64,000 bases of DNA, from positions 248,001-312,000 of the forward strand of contig JAMXBD010001249.1 in the NCBI GenBank assembly GCA_024138025.1, written 5' to 3'. This DNA comes from Combretum micranthum. Its lineage: Eukaryota; Streptophyta; Magnoliopsida; Myrtales; Combretaceae. The notes under the pieces are model-generated. The model ran no database searches. It was not told the origin of the DNA and worked only from the letters and a program-made list of their open reading frames with translations. The position numbers and the translations under genes were made by a program. How positions within the stretch are numbered: the first letter of the stretch is position 1; every line of letters starts with the position of its first letter. Positions 49,386 to 62,364 of the stretch are shown here, piece by piece.

Positions 49386-50183
49386 TTTCTTGATTTTTCT
49401 TCCTCTCTGATTGTAGAACTCTACATCTCCACCAAGAACTCAGGAGTATCTTCAAAACTCCTTTAAGATTAGCTCCTTAGATCTTGAATCTTAGTCCTTC
49501 TTGAAGTAAGATCACTATTAATAGCTTTCTTAGGATCTCTAAAAGCTTTAAGAGAGAGGATTTCAAAGTTTTCTAGCTTAGAAAGGTTTAAAGAAAGAAA
49601 GAAGAAGGCTAAGGTTAAAAAGAAAACTTAGAGACTTTACAAAATACGTGTCTGTACGCTGGTACAAAGGCTGGCAGCCTAGGTAGAAAAGCTGGCGACT
49701 TAAACCTCATCAGATAATTCTGTGGCCATGATGGCCGCCTTCAACACTAGCAGCGTAGGCACTTAAGGCCAATGACATAGCTATGAAGGCTGGCGGCTTT
49801 CCCAGGTGGCTTACAACTTTGTCTCTTTATCTTTAATCACGTATCTACCATTTTTCATAATACACACACACACATATATGAGGGTGGACCATAAAATCTT
49901 CCTATTTTTTAACAATGATACTTTTGCCCTTTATTATAATTTATTTATCTATGTACACAATGCATACAAATATATATATGTATATATATATATTACTATG
50001 ATGCAAATGTACACCATGGTTGTTTGTGTTGCTTGATTGAAGGGCTATTTTTTCATCATGCATATTGTACTTAACATGTTTGTGAAGAAACTAGTTAATA
50101 TCCCTTAAACTTGAATAAATAATTTTCTACCCTAAGTAAAATTCAACATGCATTGACCAATTATATATTGTTGAAAACCATCA

Positions 50184-50477
50184 TTTCTATATGAGTAAAT
50201 GTTACATTTGGTACCTAAACTTTATCAATTTATGCAATTAATTAACCGTTCTACCTGCTAATTTTTCAAGTTCATTTATAGTATATAGATGGGGTAGTTA
50301 ATTACAAGAATAAGTAAAGTTTAGATTGCTAATTCCTAAATTTGGTAAAGGTTAGATAGGTAATTCCAAAATAGGCAAAATTTAGGCATCAAATTAATAA
50401 TTTTAAAGTTTGAGTTAATTAATTGAAAAACAAGTAAAGTTTAGGTACCAAATATAACAATTACCTTTTTCTATATG
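50184..50477. mobile_element. MITE with 10-bp target-site duplication
   Basis: TTTCTATATG flanks the element at 50184-50193 and 50468-50477. The 274-bp element starts AGTAAATGTTACATTTGG and ends with the inverse (CCAAATATAACAATTACCTT). Both ends carry GGTACCTAAACTTT or its complement. A 10-bp duplication is compatible with a Mutator-like origin. Confidence 0.78.
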
Positions 50478-51239
50478 GTGGTGTGTAAAAATTCCAAGGT
50501 AACCTAACTTCTACATATACAAACTAAGTTGCTAGAGGTCACATGTCTATGATGGAGCCATAGACCACATCATTGTTTTAAGCTGACTCTTTTGGCTTCT
50601 ATGGGAGTAATTAATTTGTGGATTATTTGTTGACCATTTAAAGCCAAAGGCTTAGGAGCTAATGTATGAATATAAATCCATAACCTAAGGTTGAGACAAA
50701 GAGTTATACCATGGACATTATATTGCTTATAGAAAAATTGCTTGCTATACTTGTGTTCATGTGGTCGCTAATTCATAACACATGTTTGACAACTTGATTT
50801 AGCATGTGTGTATAATGTTTGAGAGCATATCTAAACTTGAACACCCTATATTATTTTAACTACTTACAATGTTCATTTCACACTACCTTCTAAAGACCTT
50901 ATGTTAGGAATACAAACAAGTCGATTTGAGATGACTCATTGCTAGACTTAGACTCAGCTTTTACTCAAAATTTTAAAACTCGAGCTTGACTTAAATAACA
51001 CTTGAAAAGATTGAGGTCAACTCAATTATGTTCTTTTAAGATTTATCTATTAATAAAATTCTATTTTCCTCTAATTTTAAATTTATTAATATATAAACAC
51101 AACTAGAACTTGACAAACATTTATACTCAAGTTAAGCTAAACTAGGCTTGTAAGTTAATAGAGCCAAATATTATAAAGTCTAAACTCAACTTGATTAACT
51201 ACCTAAATAACTTGAGCTTGAACTTTGTTTTTAGATAAA

Positions 51240-54200
51240 GGGAAAAAAAAAGAACTTTTATTTGTATGTCACCCATATTCACAATCAAAAACATCAATAT
51301 GCACAACTAGACAACATAAACTGTTAAGATGGATTAGCTTCTACAAAGGGGATGTGAGACATAATCATCAATCCGAAGGATATATCCCCCTTCTAGTCAC
51401 ACCACATTGTCGTATTTCTAGGGACACACATAACTTAAAAGATACATATTCCTTACACAACCCCTTAATCACATTTACATAAACTTTCATAGCCTAATGT
51501 CAATTTGAATTTAACCTGTTGACATATATTGTTTTCACAATATTTTGGGACTCTGACTTAAAAACATGAGTAAAACCTTTCTCACAAGCCCAAATAACAC
51601 TTTAAGTAAAGCATTAGCCTTAAAAGCTTCCATTGAAACAAACCTCAAACACGACAGAAAAACCCTCAATCATACCACCATCTTCCCCATAACACATTTG
51701 CAAAACACAACTATTCATCCAAAAAGACTCGCGATGCATCGGCATTTGAATTCACATAGGGAACAAGTGGTTCATCTACCACCTATTGATCTACTAAAGG
51801 ATCCTCAGATCAAGACGTCTCCTTCTCCATTTCCCCAAGGAAACCCAAAATCTTTGAATCACTTGCACCAATTAAACAAATTTACTTTCAAAAAGCATCT
51901 TTCTTTCCAAATTTGTCACACTAACAAATATACACTTCTTTCATGTCCTTCCTCTCCTCCTTTGATCAATCACTTCCAATCAATAGATCATAAAACCAAG
52001 ATAAAAAGCATCCAATTTTAGCCTTATCAATCCTTAATCTAAGACCCCTAAACCATGCCACCTCTACCTAATCACAAAAAAGTAACATATATTTTACTAA
52101 TCCCACCTTATTACAAAAAGGGCAAAGCAAAAGGTAGCAGCTTTTCAATGAAACAACCTTCTCTTAATAGGTATCGAGTTAAAAGGGCTCGGCAAATGAA
52201 ATGTTGAACATTAGGTAAAACATCTATCTTCCAAATCTGTTTCTACTGACTTCTAGTCCCAATAGTCAATGAAGAAAAATGAGGTTGTAAAGCATTACTT
52301 AATCTCGATGTGATGAACCTAATTTTTCATGTTAGGTTCCACCACAGTTGTGTGAAGTTTCTTAAATACTTAATTATATGTCTAAAATCTTAGAAACGCT
52401 TAAGTCTTCCTGACCCTCCTATGCAAAGACAACACCTTATGCCCTAGCAAAAAAGGAACCCATCAATACTAAAGAACAATCTCAAAAACAAATTCCTTCC
52501 ATGAAGTATGTTACTTCAAGCCTGTGATACATGTTCAACTTAAAAGTCCTTATACCAATTTCATCAACAAGGGTATATTGCAAGTATGCAAATCTTTAAA
52601 TCACATCTTCCCCCTTCCTTAGTACAAGTCAACTTCTACCAATTAACCCAATGTATCTTCACTTCAACTTTCTCTAGGCCCCACCAAAACTTAGAAATAA
52701 ACGCATTTACCTTGTTACACTACTTTTTGGGATTAAAAAAAACACTTTATAGAATTTGTTGCATAGCTATAGCTATAGATTTGATAAAAACATCACGCCT
52801 CGCTTCACTCAAAAGATCACTACTTCTAACTTTTAGCTTCTTAGCAACCTTATCCTTCACAAATCGTAAAACTTCATATTGAAAATATTTATCTTTCACT
52901 CAAAAGAAGTTACTTCCTTAAGAGGCTACTTTTTTGTGAATAGCTTCATTAAGGAGATGCATAGATAGCTTCTATAAGGGGTTATTATAATTTTAATTAT
53001 AAGCTCAAAAGAAAATATTTATTTGTGATTGTTTTGGGATTTACTTGCTAGATATTATTCAATTTGATGTGTCTAATGAATTTAGAGTTTAACCAATGGT
53101 ATAGTTATTTCTTTCTTTTTTTTATTATTGATTATTATTCTTACTTTTTTTATAGTTTAGGTTATTCTTAATAAGTTGATTATAATTAGGTTATCTCGAA
53201 TGTTTTAAATAATTTTAGAAATTAGAAGTTAACATTTTACTTTGTGATTAATCAAACAATTTTCATTTAAGAGTTTGTAGGACATGCTTATTGTTTTCTA
53301 ATTATTTTTGGAAGTTGACTGTCAAATTTTTTAGAGCCATAATAATTACATCATTAATTCATCAATTCACTATCAAATATTGATTACAAAAAATTATGGA
53401 ATAATTTTTTTGTATTTCAAAATGTTATTGATAAGGATTCTAATTTTCAAACTATAATTAAATTGTTTGTTTCTTAGTATTTTAAATTAAAAAAAAATGG
53501 GAGTATTTTTGGAACTTCTCTTAAAGCTTTTTAAAATTTTGTAGTCTATTTCCAATAATTATTAAAATAAGGTCTGAGTGAAATTAAGGGATTAGATACC
53601 CAATCCAAACTTAGAGGATTCCCATCCACACCAACTGACTTAGTAAAGTAGTTGTTGAATTCACTAGCTATGGTCACTCCATTCTCTAACCACACATCAT
53701 TTTTCACTTGCAACTCAATATTTTATTTCAAATCCTTCTAGCAATAGCCATATGATGAAAATATAGCATGTTCCAATCACCATATTTAAGCTAATGAACC
53801 CTTAAAGGTTAGTGCCAATAAGAGTCTTCGTTTTCCCCAAGAGAATTGAGCTTGCCAAAAATTATGACATCTTCCTCCTTATTAACTCCTAACAACTAGC
53901 TTGCAACTAAGATAGTTCTTGCAACAATTTATCAATCTCTATTTTATTGTTAAGAAAAGCCTCTTTGCTCCATTTGGTTATATTTAGTTTGCAGGAATCT
54001 AGTTTACTAAGAATAACCTCCCAAGAAGAACCTATGCCACATTCATTCCAACCTTTAAGTACAATATCTCTACACTTAGACAAAAATTACCAAAGATTTT
54101 CAAATCTAGATAGCTTGGGGCTCTTATTATTAGCTTTAAATAGATTAATAACAATAGTGATATGATCCAAGCCATAAGTAGGTACATAAATAACATGAAA

Positions 54201-56100
54201 ATTAAAGAATTTATAAACATAGTACATTATCTATCCTTTCTTTCACCACATTCATCCATTTTTTATGTCCACGAAAAAATAAGCCCATTAACCCTAAATT
54301 TCGGGTTGAATATCTTCAATCATCATTCTAAAACCTTGAGCCACTCTATTATCCATCTACCTACCTACCTCCTCTTAGTTATAAAGGATTGCATCAAAAT
54401 CTCCTACACAAATCCATGTATCACTATTCACAACAGCAACATGTCTCAAGAAATCACATAATATCTTTTTCAAACTAAAATCTATCGATAAGTGAATCCA
54501 CAAGATATCCTTAAGAAGAGACACATCATCGTACATCACCTCCAAATCAATGATAAACTCACATGCAAAAACCACTTTAATGTCTACACTAACATTCCAC
54601 CCAACCCCAAACCCTTCCCCCACCCAAAAAAAAATGCAAAACAACTCTTCTTGCATAAAAATTTCATAAAGTTTTTATGTAATCTTTCCAACCTCTCTTC
54701 CTTGTTTCTCATTTCCAAAAAAACCACAACATTAGATTGTTTTATTGATGGCACCTTTAATATTGCAAAATGTCTCAAGATTGTATTTATTGATGATGCC
54801 TTTAATATTGTGAAATGTCTCAAGAGGCATGGCGATTGTAAGCCAACCACCACCACTTTAAGCTAATAGGAAGTAACAAAACATTAGCATACACACTTTT
54901 AATAATAACCCCTTATATAATCTCTTTCCTTACAATTACAACTCTTCTAACTCCTATTGCATAACTATTCCTCTTGTTTTTCTCAATTTTTGTTACGCCC
55001 TTCACTCTACTTTTTTTTTTCTATTGTACAACCACCCTTGATTTTTTTTCCCTCAGCAATATTTATATTTAATCTTCACTCTCATTGTTTCACCCTTTGT
55101 TTCTTTTATAAATCTAGTATTTTCTACTCCATCTTTTTTCTTCACCCTTTTTATTCCTTTCACACCTCCTAATATTTAGGTGGACAACTTAATCAAGTGG
55201 AGTTATTACTGCTAGGAATGTTCACAATAAGTTATTAACATTTAGATGATGTATTGGGATAATTTACTTAGAGGTGTTTGGTTGCAAAATTGGATTCAAT
55301 AAAAGGTACTTTATGGTTAATCTTGGATGAATATGGATTAGAAAACGAGTACTATATAGAAGGGTACGGCTACTATAACAAGGCTTAAAGGTATTTAAGG
55401 GCTTAAGTTTAAACTAGGAAGAGTCAGAAGATGAATGAATATTGGGGTCTAACATTTTCACTCCTACCAAATTGTTGTCTATTATAGTTCACTCCTATTT
55501 TACATGTAAATAACGCATTAGCTCTTAACCAAGGACCTAACCTATTACCTCTAACCCCTTCATATTCACAAGTTTGCTCATATGTCTTATCCTTCTGCAT
55601 TTAAAGTACCAGTCATCTAAAAAGTACTTTATATCCCTCATTCATGCATGTCAATGACCAAATGTAAGGTTTAAGAAGTTTTTCTTTTTTTTTTTGAGCC
55701 AAAAAGTTATAAGCAATTCACACACATTATTTAACACTCAAATTTGCAAGAAAGCCCTCCTTTCCCTTGTCAAAAATAACAAGCTCAATCTCAATCTTCT
55801 TGACTACTTTTCTTCCTAACATAGATGTTGACTTGTCATTCATACTCTACAACCATGAATCTAAACCCAAATCTTCAATTCATTAGAGAAAACATCCTCA
55901 ATTTTCCAATTAAATTACCATTCCTCCATCACCATATAATGGCACATCGCCGACCAAGGATATTCCTCCATAATTCGATTCAAGTCATCTCTATTACTCA
56001 TGTTAATAAATATATATTAGTGATCACACCAAAAATAGAGATGACCCCATAATCCTTGCACACCTTATTTGACATAGTAATTACATGTTTCTTTAGTTTT
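51240..56100 (-). mobile_element. L1-type LINE, decayed
   Basis: Minus-strand protein traces in the right order: a DUF4283-like segment, NRIMEEYPWSAMCHYMVMEE (about 55900-56000); endonuclease WICVGDFDAIL (about 54385-54415; usual form WLCIGDFNEIL); reverse-transcriptase-distal KIHWVNW..LTCTKEGG (about 52600-52660); and zinc-binding-domain-like VQHFICRALLTRYLL (about 52160-52205). Many stops and frameshifts. No clean poly(A) end or target-site duplication was found. The plus-strand frames here are antisense shadows. Confidence 0.75.
54375..54656 (-). pseudogene. LINE endonuclease fragment
   Basis: The frame contains LRHVAVVNSDTWICVGDFDA followed by IL, the conserved end of the apurinic endonuclease domain of plant L1 elements (GDFNEIL in intact copies; Asn is Asp here). 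The frame ends shortly after and does not continue into reverse transcriptase. Confidence 0.7.
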
Positions 56101-57030
56101 CTACCATCTTTTGATACCACCATTAACTCCTTGCTAATTTGACCATTATCTTCAATACAACCATCTTCTAGTATTGCTTCTTCAAAATATGGGATGTAGG
56201 GACCATAATTAATTGAACCAACTCAAGCTCAAACTCGATTAAACAATTTATTAATATCAAGCCAAATTTAAATAACTCAAAGTAGTTTAAAAACGTGTTA
56301 GGTTTATCCTTTTTCCAATCAGTTTAAGATAGTAGTTTAAAAACGTTTGGTTTGTCCTTTTTCTGATCAGTTTAACATCTGTTTGAATTTGGATGGATGA
56401 AAGCAAGATAAAGATCTAATTGCTCAAACATAGATTACACATGAATATAAATGAAAATCAAACAAGCCAAATTGATTAAAATCATTTAAACCTCTATCAT
56501 AAGTTGTATATGCGTTGTTTTTGGGTAGGTGCTTGTTTATAAGTTGCTTTTGTTAGCATTCTATTAAACGCTTCATAAATATTAAATCGTTGTGGGGGTG
56601 GGTGTGTGGAATCGTTGTAGGCTATTGCGACTAAGGTACGCAACAAAGCGTGGATCTATGCACTCGTTTCAGTTTTTTGACCCATCGAGAGCTACCGTGA
56701 TTGACACAGACTTCATATTGACGACATGAAACATAAACACTACCCAGAAATTCGTGGTGCAAAGCAATCGTCTGCGCAGAATAAATTACACGGGCTTACG
56801 AGAAACTACAAGATTAGTTAACATTACAAGCCATGTACCTGAGAACATATAAACAAATAACAACTTCGTCGATGTGTGACTTTTTCTGTTTAAACTAACA
56901 CGCATACGCAAAAAAAAAAAAAAAAACTAACAGGATGCATATATCTTATTCAAGGGCTGAAAGCTTAGTACAAAATCACCATCACGACGATTACATCTAA
57001 GCAAACTCAAAAGGGACAAGTCCATTTCAC
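56101..57030. other. Intergenic DNA downstream of the EF-hand gene
   Basis: A short tandem repeat of about 48 bp (AGTAGTTTAAAAACGT units near 56280 and 56330) was seen. No gene is visible. The 3' UTR of the EF-hand gene presumably ends here; no certain poly(A) signal was picked. Confidence 0.4.
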
Positions 57031-57033
57031 TCT

Positions 57034-58395
57034 TCACGCGATAAGAAACGGAAGCACAGCTAGCATAAATGCCTCATAAGTGAAAGTTGCCGATCCAGAG
57101 TATGCAGTATCTTTCTCTTTGAACTTCTCCGTGAGTCCCTGCAATATGTATAATCATCAAAAGGGAATTGGTAAATTAGCCATACAAATACTATGTTCAT
57201 TTAAAACAACGAAACATGAATAGAATTTAGTAAAGAGTAGTTTGGTGTACCTTAACAGTGAGACAGCATCTGGATTGCGAACAATCAAAAACCAGACGCG
57301 GTTAGTGATCAAACTAAATTATCAAAATGCATAGATTAAAAATATATAATAGAAAAGACGACATACTCGATGAAATTATCATATTCTATGGCCCTCATCT
57401 TGCCTCCACTTTTGTCAAATTTAGAGACCAGCAAATCTAATACAACCGGTGAAACAGCAAACCCAAGACTTAGAAGTGCTTCTCTCAATTCATTCGAGTC
57501 AATCTTGCCACTTCTATCCCTGTCGAATCTCTCAAAGATGGCCTGAAGCAATTTCAGAAAGCAATTCAATAATTATGAAACCTAAGATGAAACTCGAAAT
57601 ACAGCCTCTTAAATCTGATGCACTCCAACAAATTAGATCACAGCCTCTTAAAAGTCCTGCAACTTCGTGGTACTTTCAACCAAATGGCATCTTTAGGTGT
57701 CATATCACAGTAGAAAATGGAACTTTTCAGTAATTCAACTTTATACAGGACATTCGAGTACCCAAACTATTCAAGACAATGCATACTTATGACCTGCAGT
57801 CGCCTAAGTCCATTGTATCTCCATGTATCAAACAGAGTGGAGGCCAGACATAGACGAATGCAATAAAAAATCAAACTCTTCAAATTGTTTGACAGCAACA
57901 CACATGTAATGTAAGCAAAGTTAGGGTACTGACAAAGTACCGAATGAAAATGTTCTAAGAGATGGCTCCAAGTAATTCAGACAGCGATAAAATACCGAAT
58001 AAATTGCTCTAAGGATTATGTTGAAGCTTTCTTAATAGCAACCGCTTGCTAAATACAAATGGGAATTGAAATGCAGAAGTCTACTTTGAATTTTTCATGG
58101 GGCTCTAAACCAAAAAAAATAACCATAATGACGATGATGATGATGATGAGAAATAACTCCAGATGCGTGATTTTGGTCAATAGCACTCACCCTCCAGCTC
58201 TGTAAACTGTAAAATACGGCTGTGAACTCCTTGGGACCTGAATTATCAAGGAATCGAAATCAATCATACACACAGATGATTATCAATATGCTAACCCAAA
58301 ATAATATCAATATTTAAAACATATGAAAGATTAAATTGTTCTCAACATGGATGGGTTTATGCTAAATTAATAATCCGATAAATTTCTCACATGAG

Positions 58396-58427
<32 letters not shown>

Positions 58428-59431
58428 CTAGATATTGGTCAAAACCCTATTCAGTTGCAATCAACAGATCCAAATTTTAAAAAATATTAAAAAAATAATT
58501 TAATTCTTTAAAAAAAAAAAGGCCAGAGATTTCAATTTTTTTTTTTTTTTGGGGGCCACAGAGATTTCAAAATTTAAATGGAACCCGCTCCACGTGTTTA
58601 TGAATATTTCCGATTAAGAAAAAAGTACTTCCACTATGCAATACAACAGTACTCAACTAATCCAACCAAATAAAATAATAAAATAAGATAAGAGTCACGA
58701 CATTTAAAACAAACGAAAAAGTAAAATGCCACGAGTCACTCAGTCGCATTATCAAGCATTGACACATGCAAGATGCGCACGGTAGCTCGCGTGGCTTCGC
58801 AGCCGCTAAAATGCGCTGCTGCGTGCTTACAATCACAATTCACGATAAGGTAACGAATTCGGTAGAGGTTCGCGTATGTGTACGTACCGATCTTTCTGGC
58901 GTTGGTGTTGGTGAAGTTATACATGAGCAAGTGAACCGTCCTCATGCTGAAGCTCTGATTGTAAGAAGACAACGCGCTCTGCAACTCCTTGTCGTCGATA
59001 AGCCCACTCCCGTCCTGATCTGCCATCTGGAAACACGCCACCACGGTCGGATCCGTCCCCGGTGGGAACTGCGACGGTACCAGCGCCGCGAAAGGGCTGC
59101 TTCCGTAAACCGAAGAAGGTGGAGGTGGAGGATATCCTCCGGCACCTCCTCCGTACGGCGTAGACGATCCATACGGTGGAACAGATGCTGGTGCATAGAG
59201 TGGAGGAGCGGATGCGCTCCCGTATGATGTAGAGGATGGTTTGTTCTTCGGAGGCTTTTCGCCTTGATGCTGTGGCGGAGCGTAGGGTGAGTAAGGAGTG
59301 GCTACAGGCCCGTAGGGAGATTGATTTGGCGGTGGAGCGCCGTAAGGGCTTGTGGCAGGGGCAGTGGTGTAGGGATTAGAAGACGGTGGGCCGTAGCCGT
59401 AGTTGGGTGGCGCGTTGGGGTAGCCCGACAT
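57034..59431 (-). CDS. Penta-EF-hand calcium-binding protein with Pro/Gly/Tyr-rich N-terminus (5 exons, 296 aa)
   Basis: A calcium sensor of the ALG-2/sorcin-like group, very similar to Arabidopsis CML49/CML50 as far as I recall them. Exons (minus strand): 59431-58888, 58237-58191, 57542-57367, 57269-57251 and 57138-57034, all GT-AG; 891 nt including TGA. Residues 1-115 are low-complexity (MSGYPNAPPNYGYG, repeated PYG and PPP). EF-hand 1 loop: DQDGSGLIDDKE at 138-149. EF-hand 3-type loop: DRDRSGKIDSNE at 204-215. Both keep the calcium-binding D-x-D-x-S and final Glu. A degenerate loop follows at 240-251 (DKSGGKMRAIEY), and the C-terminus (YEAFMLAVLPFLIA) matches the family's dimerisation region. 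Probably cytosolic or peripheral membrane; the client is unknown. Exon 1 is GC-rich compared with the surrounding DNA. Start supported by the TATA box and length. Confidence 0.96.
58405..58429. repeat. CT microsatellite in intron 1 of the EF-hand gene
   Basis: About 12 CT repeats, preceded by CTCCCT repeats. A similar CT run lies at 30010-30031 in the copia leader. Confidence 0.85.
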
Positions 59432-59550
59432 GTTCGTGGTTAGCTTTTCAATAAAGCTGTTTTAAGCTGATTTTGTAGAGAGAGAGAGAGAAATATCTTT
59501 TTTCAGGATTGCGTTTGGATTGTTTCGGCGTTTATGAAAATGCGGAATTT

Positions 59551-59562
59551 AATTATATAAGG
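59551..59562 (-). promoter_or_regulatory. TATA box of the EF-hand gene
   Basis: The minus strand reads CCCTTATATAATTAAA, about 125 bp upstream of the start codon at 59431. A CT-rich (TCTCTC) leader at 59478-59493 lies between, common in plant 5' UTRs. Confidence 0.6.
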
Positions 59563-59599
59563 GGGACGCATGGAATCCGAAGTAAGACCCGTTTTTTTC

Positions 59600-60350
59600 C
59601 TGTAAGAAAATGGAACCCTCTCAGACGCGCTGTACGCCAAAGCCTAACCCGCGTAGATCTTAAGTAGCATAACATTTGGCCTTGTTCGCTTGAATATGGT
59701 CTAAGAGAGTTGATTGAATTTGATCTATTTAAGTTGATCTAGTTTTTGGGAAAAAAAAAAACATAGAAAAGTTTTACTTGACAACCATTAAGAACAAATG
59801 AATGGAGAAATCTAACTACTATTCATTTGCTTTTAATGAATAAAGATATTATTATACAATCTATTTTTTATTTTTAATTACGTTTATTACTTATTAATAA
59901 TCTTATAATTTAACGACATCTTTCCTGATTTTTCATATAAGAGGTCTCAAGTTTGAACTCCCTTTCTCCATTATAATTAATAAAAAAACATGTTTATTAC
60001 TATATTTATTTAAAACCGTTTTAGTCTAATGGCATGGTTATTAATTATCATGCCCAATTAGCTTAATTAGATAGTTTCTTGTATATTCTAAATTAAAATG
60101 ATATTTAGTGGCCTTAATGTTGAACATACTAAGCTTATCTCATTAAACTAATATATTTGCAAATTTCCTAAGTGCTACACCTCTTTTCTAATCATTTTTT
60201 CATTCCTTAACCACCATTAATTGGTATTTTCAGATCAACCATCATAGAACTATTCAACTTGTACGTTATTCTCACCATCATCACTATGAAATCACAATTT
60301 TACAACTATAGCCCCCCACTTCTTTACAAATATAGTTTGACTAAAGATTG
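59600..60350. other. Intergenic DNA with one SINE
   Basis: Apart from the SINE at 59882-60001, this is AT-rich and gene-free. It is upstream of the EF-hand gene on its strand. Confidence 0.5.
59882..60001 (+). mobile_element. tRNA-derived SINE with a 10-bp target-site duplication
   Basis: GTTTATTACT occurs at 59882-59891 and 59992-60001. Between them are ATAATTTAACGACATC (A-box region) and GGTCTCAAGTTTGAACTCC (B-box region), followed by an A-rich tail TTAATAAAAAAACA. This is a classic short plant SINE layout. Confidence 0.7.
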
Positions 60351-62360
60351 AGAGCTCGATTGATATTGTTTGTCAATGTTATTTTAGATTAAGTGGATTT
60401 AATATTGTCACTAGTTCTGATTTGGTAAAGCCTAGAGAAAGAATCACTAGACTAGACTCGTGTGCATAGTAGGCTTGCACAAGAACATGGTTAGTGTCAC
60501 ACACACCGAGGTTGGGTGATGTGGCTAAAACACACTGATACCAAAATATGATAAATTTAGGAAGACAATTACTAGGTATTCTATTGATAAACACGATAAT
60601 ATAATACACCTAGGAAATTAATCACTAGTGTATCCATGGATTAGTAATAATTTTTCCTAAAGAAATCGCAAGACTTAACACAAGAATTAGGATTTCTTAA
60701 ATAACAAGAATATGAAAAGGTATGGATGGCGTTCACTATGGATATAACTGACCATAACCAACCCAAACTACGCTAACCCTAAATCAATATAACTCACGAT
60801 CTAGTTTCAACAGTGTATTCGCCACAATCGATAATCAATTGGTAGGAATAAGATCTCGCCACAATCAAGAAGATTGATAAGAGAAAAGGGTTTTAATAGA
60901 ATGCTCTCAAGAAGGAATAAATTTCAATTAACTAATAATCAATTCAATAATAATGTTTTACATATAGATGCCCCCTTTTATAACCATAATTTAGGTTAAA
61001 AGATAAAATAGTAACATCAACTAAATCAAATCTTTTACGTCAATACGGTCAATGTCACAAGTGCGACTTGGGGCGTTATCTTCACTGTCAAGTAAAGTTT
61101 ATATGCATCATGGGCGTGATGCGAGAAAGTGATCTCCTTTGAGATACACTTCACTTTTGATCATGGAAGCAATCAGGAATGTGATAGGTATGATCACTAT
61201 TTACATCATGGGGAGTCATCATGGGCGTAACTGTCTATGGATAACGCATCAGTATAAATCTCAGGACATGTTACGGTTGCTATTGGCACTATGCTATGAT
61301 CACCATCACTGATATGGCCATATTAGGCAACGTTATCAGCTCGTTGTTCTCCCTTGATTATCATTGCTTGGGTTACTAGCATGACATGCTTGCTTCCTTC
61401 TTTCTCTTATCAATTGTAAATTGATCCTCATCATTGGGCCTGACATGGCCACTCTAATATTTAAGCCAACAAGTATGTCTATATATGGGTGATTAATGGA
61501 CGAGACACAAGGCATCATTACGCAGCGGGTTCTTCTCAAATAACCTCTCACAAATAAAGTGTTTTATGATTATGATTTTATAGTTGTTAATAAAAATAGA
61601 AAATAAAGGATATGAATGATTCTTTCATAGGATATTATGCACCAAGAAAAGATCGAACTAGTTGTATAAATCAATCGATATGGCACATGATTAACAAAGA
61701 CAAAAAAGGTTGAGAAAGTTCTCAAATCCATTCAAGAACTAAGTTCAAGAATTACAAAGGTATCAAGTTGTCAAAGGTGGCAAAAACTCAAAACTTCTGT
61801 TAACATAGCCCTAATAACCCTTGTATACTCTCATAAGTTGAATAAAGGGAAAATGTAATAAGAAACTAGATTAACTTAAATCTACTAAACAGGGATCACA
61901 TCATGCTAGCAATCATAGTCGTGCTCAGGTTGTGATCTCCCTAGCCAGAATTTCTTCATACTCTTTAAGCATCTCATGGTCGCAATTACAAACATTATGG
62001 TTAGCATCACGAGCACAATAAGAGCTGATCTCCATTGTCTTCAAATTTATCCAATGATGGAGTGGTAACTAGCTACATCACGAGCAGCATAGAGGAGGAG
62101 AAGGGGGGGGGAAGGGGAAGATCACCATCACGGCCTGCATCACAGGCATCACGATGAAGGTGATCAGTGTTGTAATTTGACTTTCTTGATGCGCTTTAAT
62201 CAATAATGATTTGTTGAGCTAAGTTTATGAATCCTCTAACTTTAGCTTGAGTTATCAATCCAGGTAAACCTTAAGTCCTATCAACTAATATAGCTCGTCC
62301 TAAGTTGTTGCCATAACTTTGAGATAACCTAATGTAATCCAAATGGTGCAGCAATACGTG
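60350..62360 (-). mobile_element. LTR remnants with a primer-binding site, minus orientation
   Basis: The minus strand at 60543-60535 reads TGGTATCAG (initiator-Met primer-binding type). The adjacent LTR begins (plus view) at TGATAAATTTAGG, 60549. A minus-strand TATA, GGTTATAAAAGGGGGCATC, lies near 60975-60993. 61050-61320 and 61890-62170 both carry repeated GATCAC/CATCATGGGCGTGATG words, so a second, related LTR-like unit may follow. Outer ends were not resolved. Confidence 0.5.
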
Positions 62361-62364
62361 TAGT

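Larger units (their letters stand above)
48181..49957 (-). mobile_element. Solo LTR D
   Basis: The 1777-bp LTR is flanked by CAATG (48176-48180 and 49958-49962). On the minus strand it runs from TGTACATAGATAAAT to AAGGTATTACA. Minus-strand features in order: GC-rich array (49660-49810), leader, ATGG|GTAAGATTG possible 5' splice site (49382/49381), intron-like stretch, damaged 3' splice site and acidic frame (48592). It is collinear with LTR A from end to end, for example over the ACCCGGAGTAACT block (48769 and 8580). Confidence 0.82.

Noticed and set aside
51566..52021. 151-codon open frame on the + strand, longest simple frame outside the EF-hand gene
   Set aside because: The minus strand here is the 3' part of a LINE, so this is an antisense shadow; its composition is Ser/His/Leu-rich low complexity.
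58766..59227. 153-codon open frame on the + strand
   Set aside because: It lies antisense to exon 1 of the EF-hand gene. The GC-rich Pro/Gly codons of that exon leave few stops on the other strand, and the frame has no recognisable domain.
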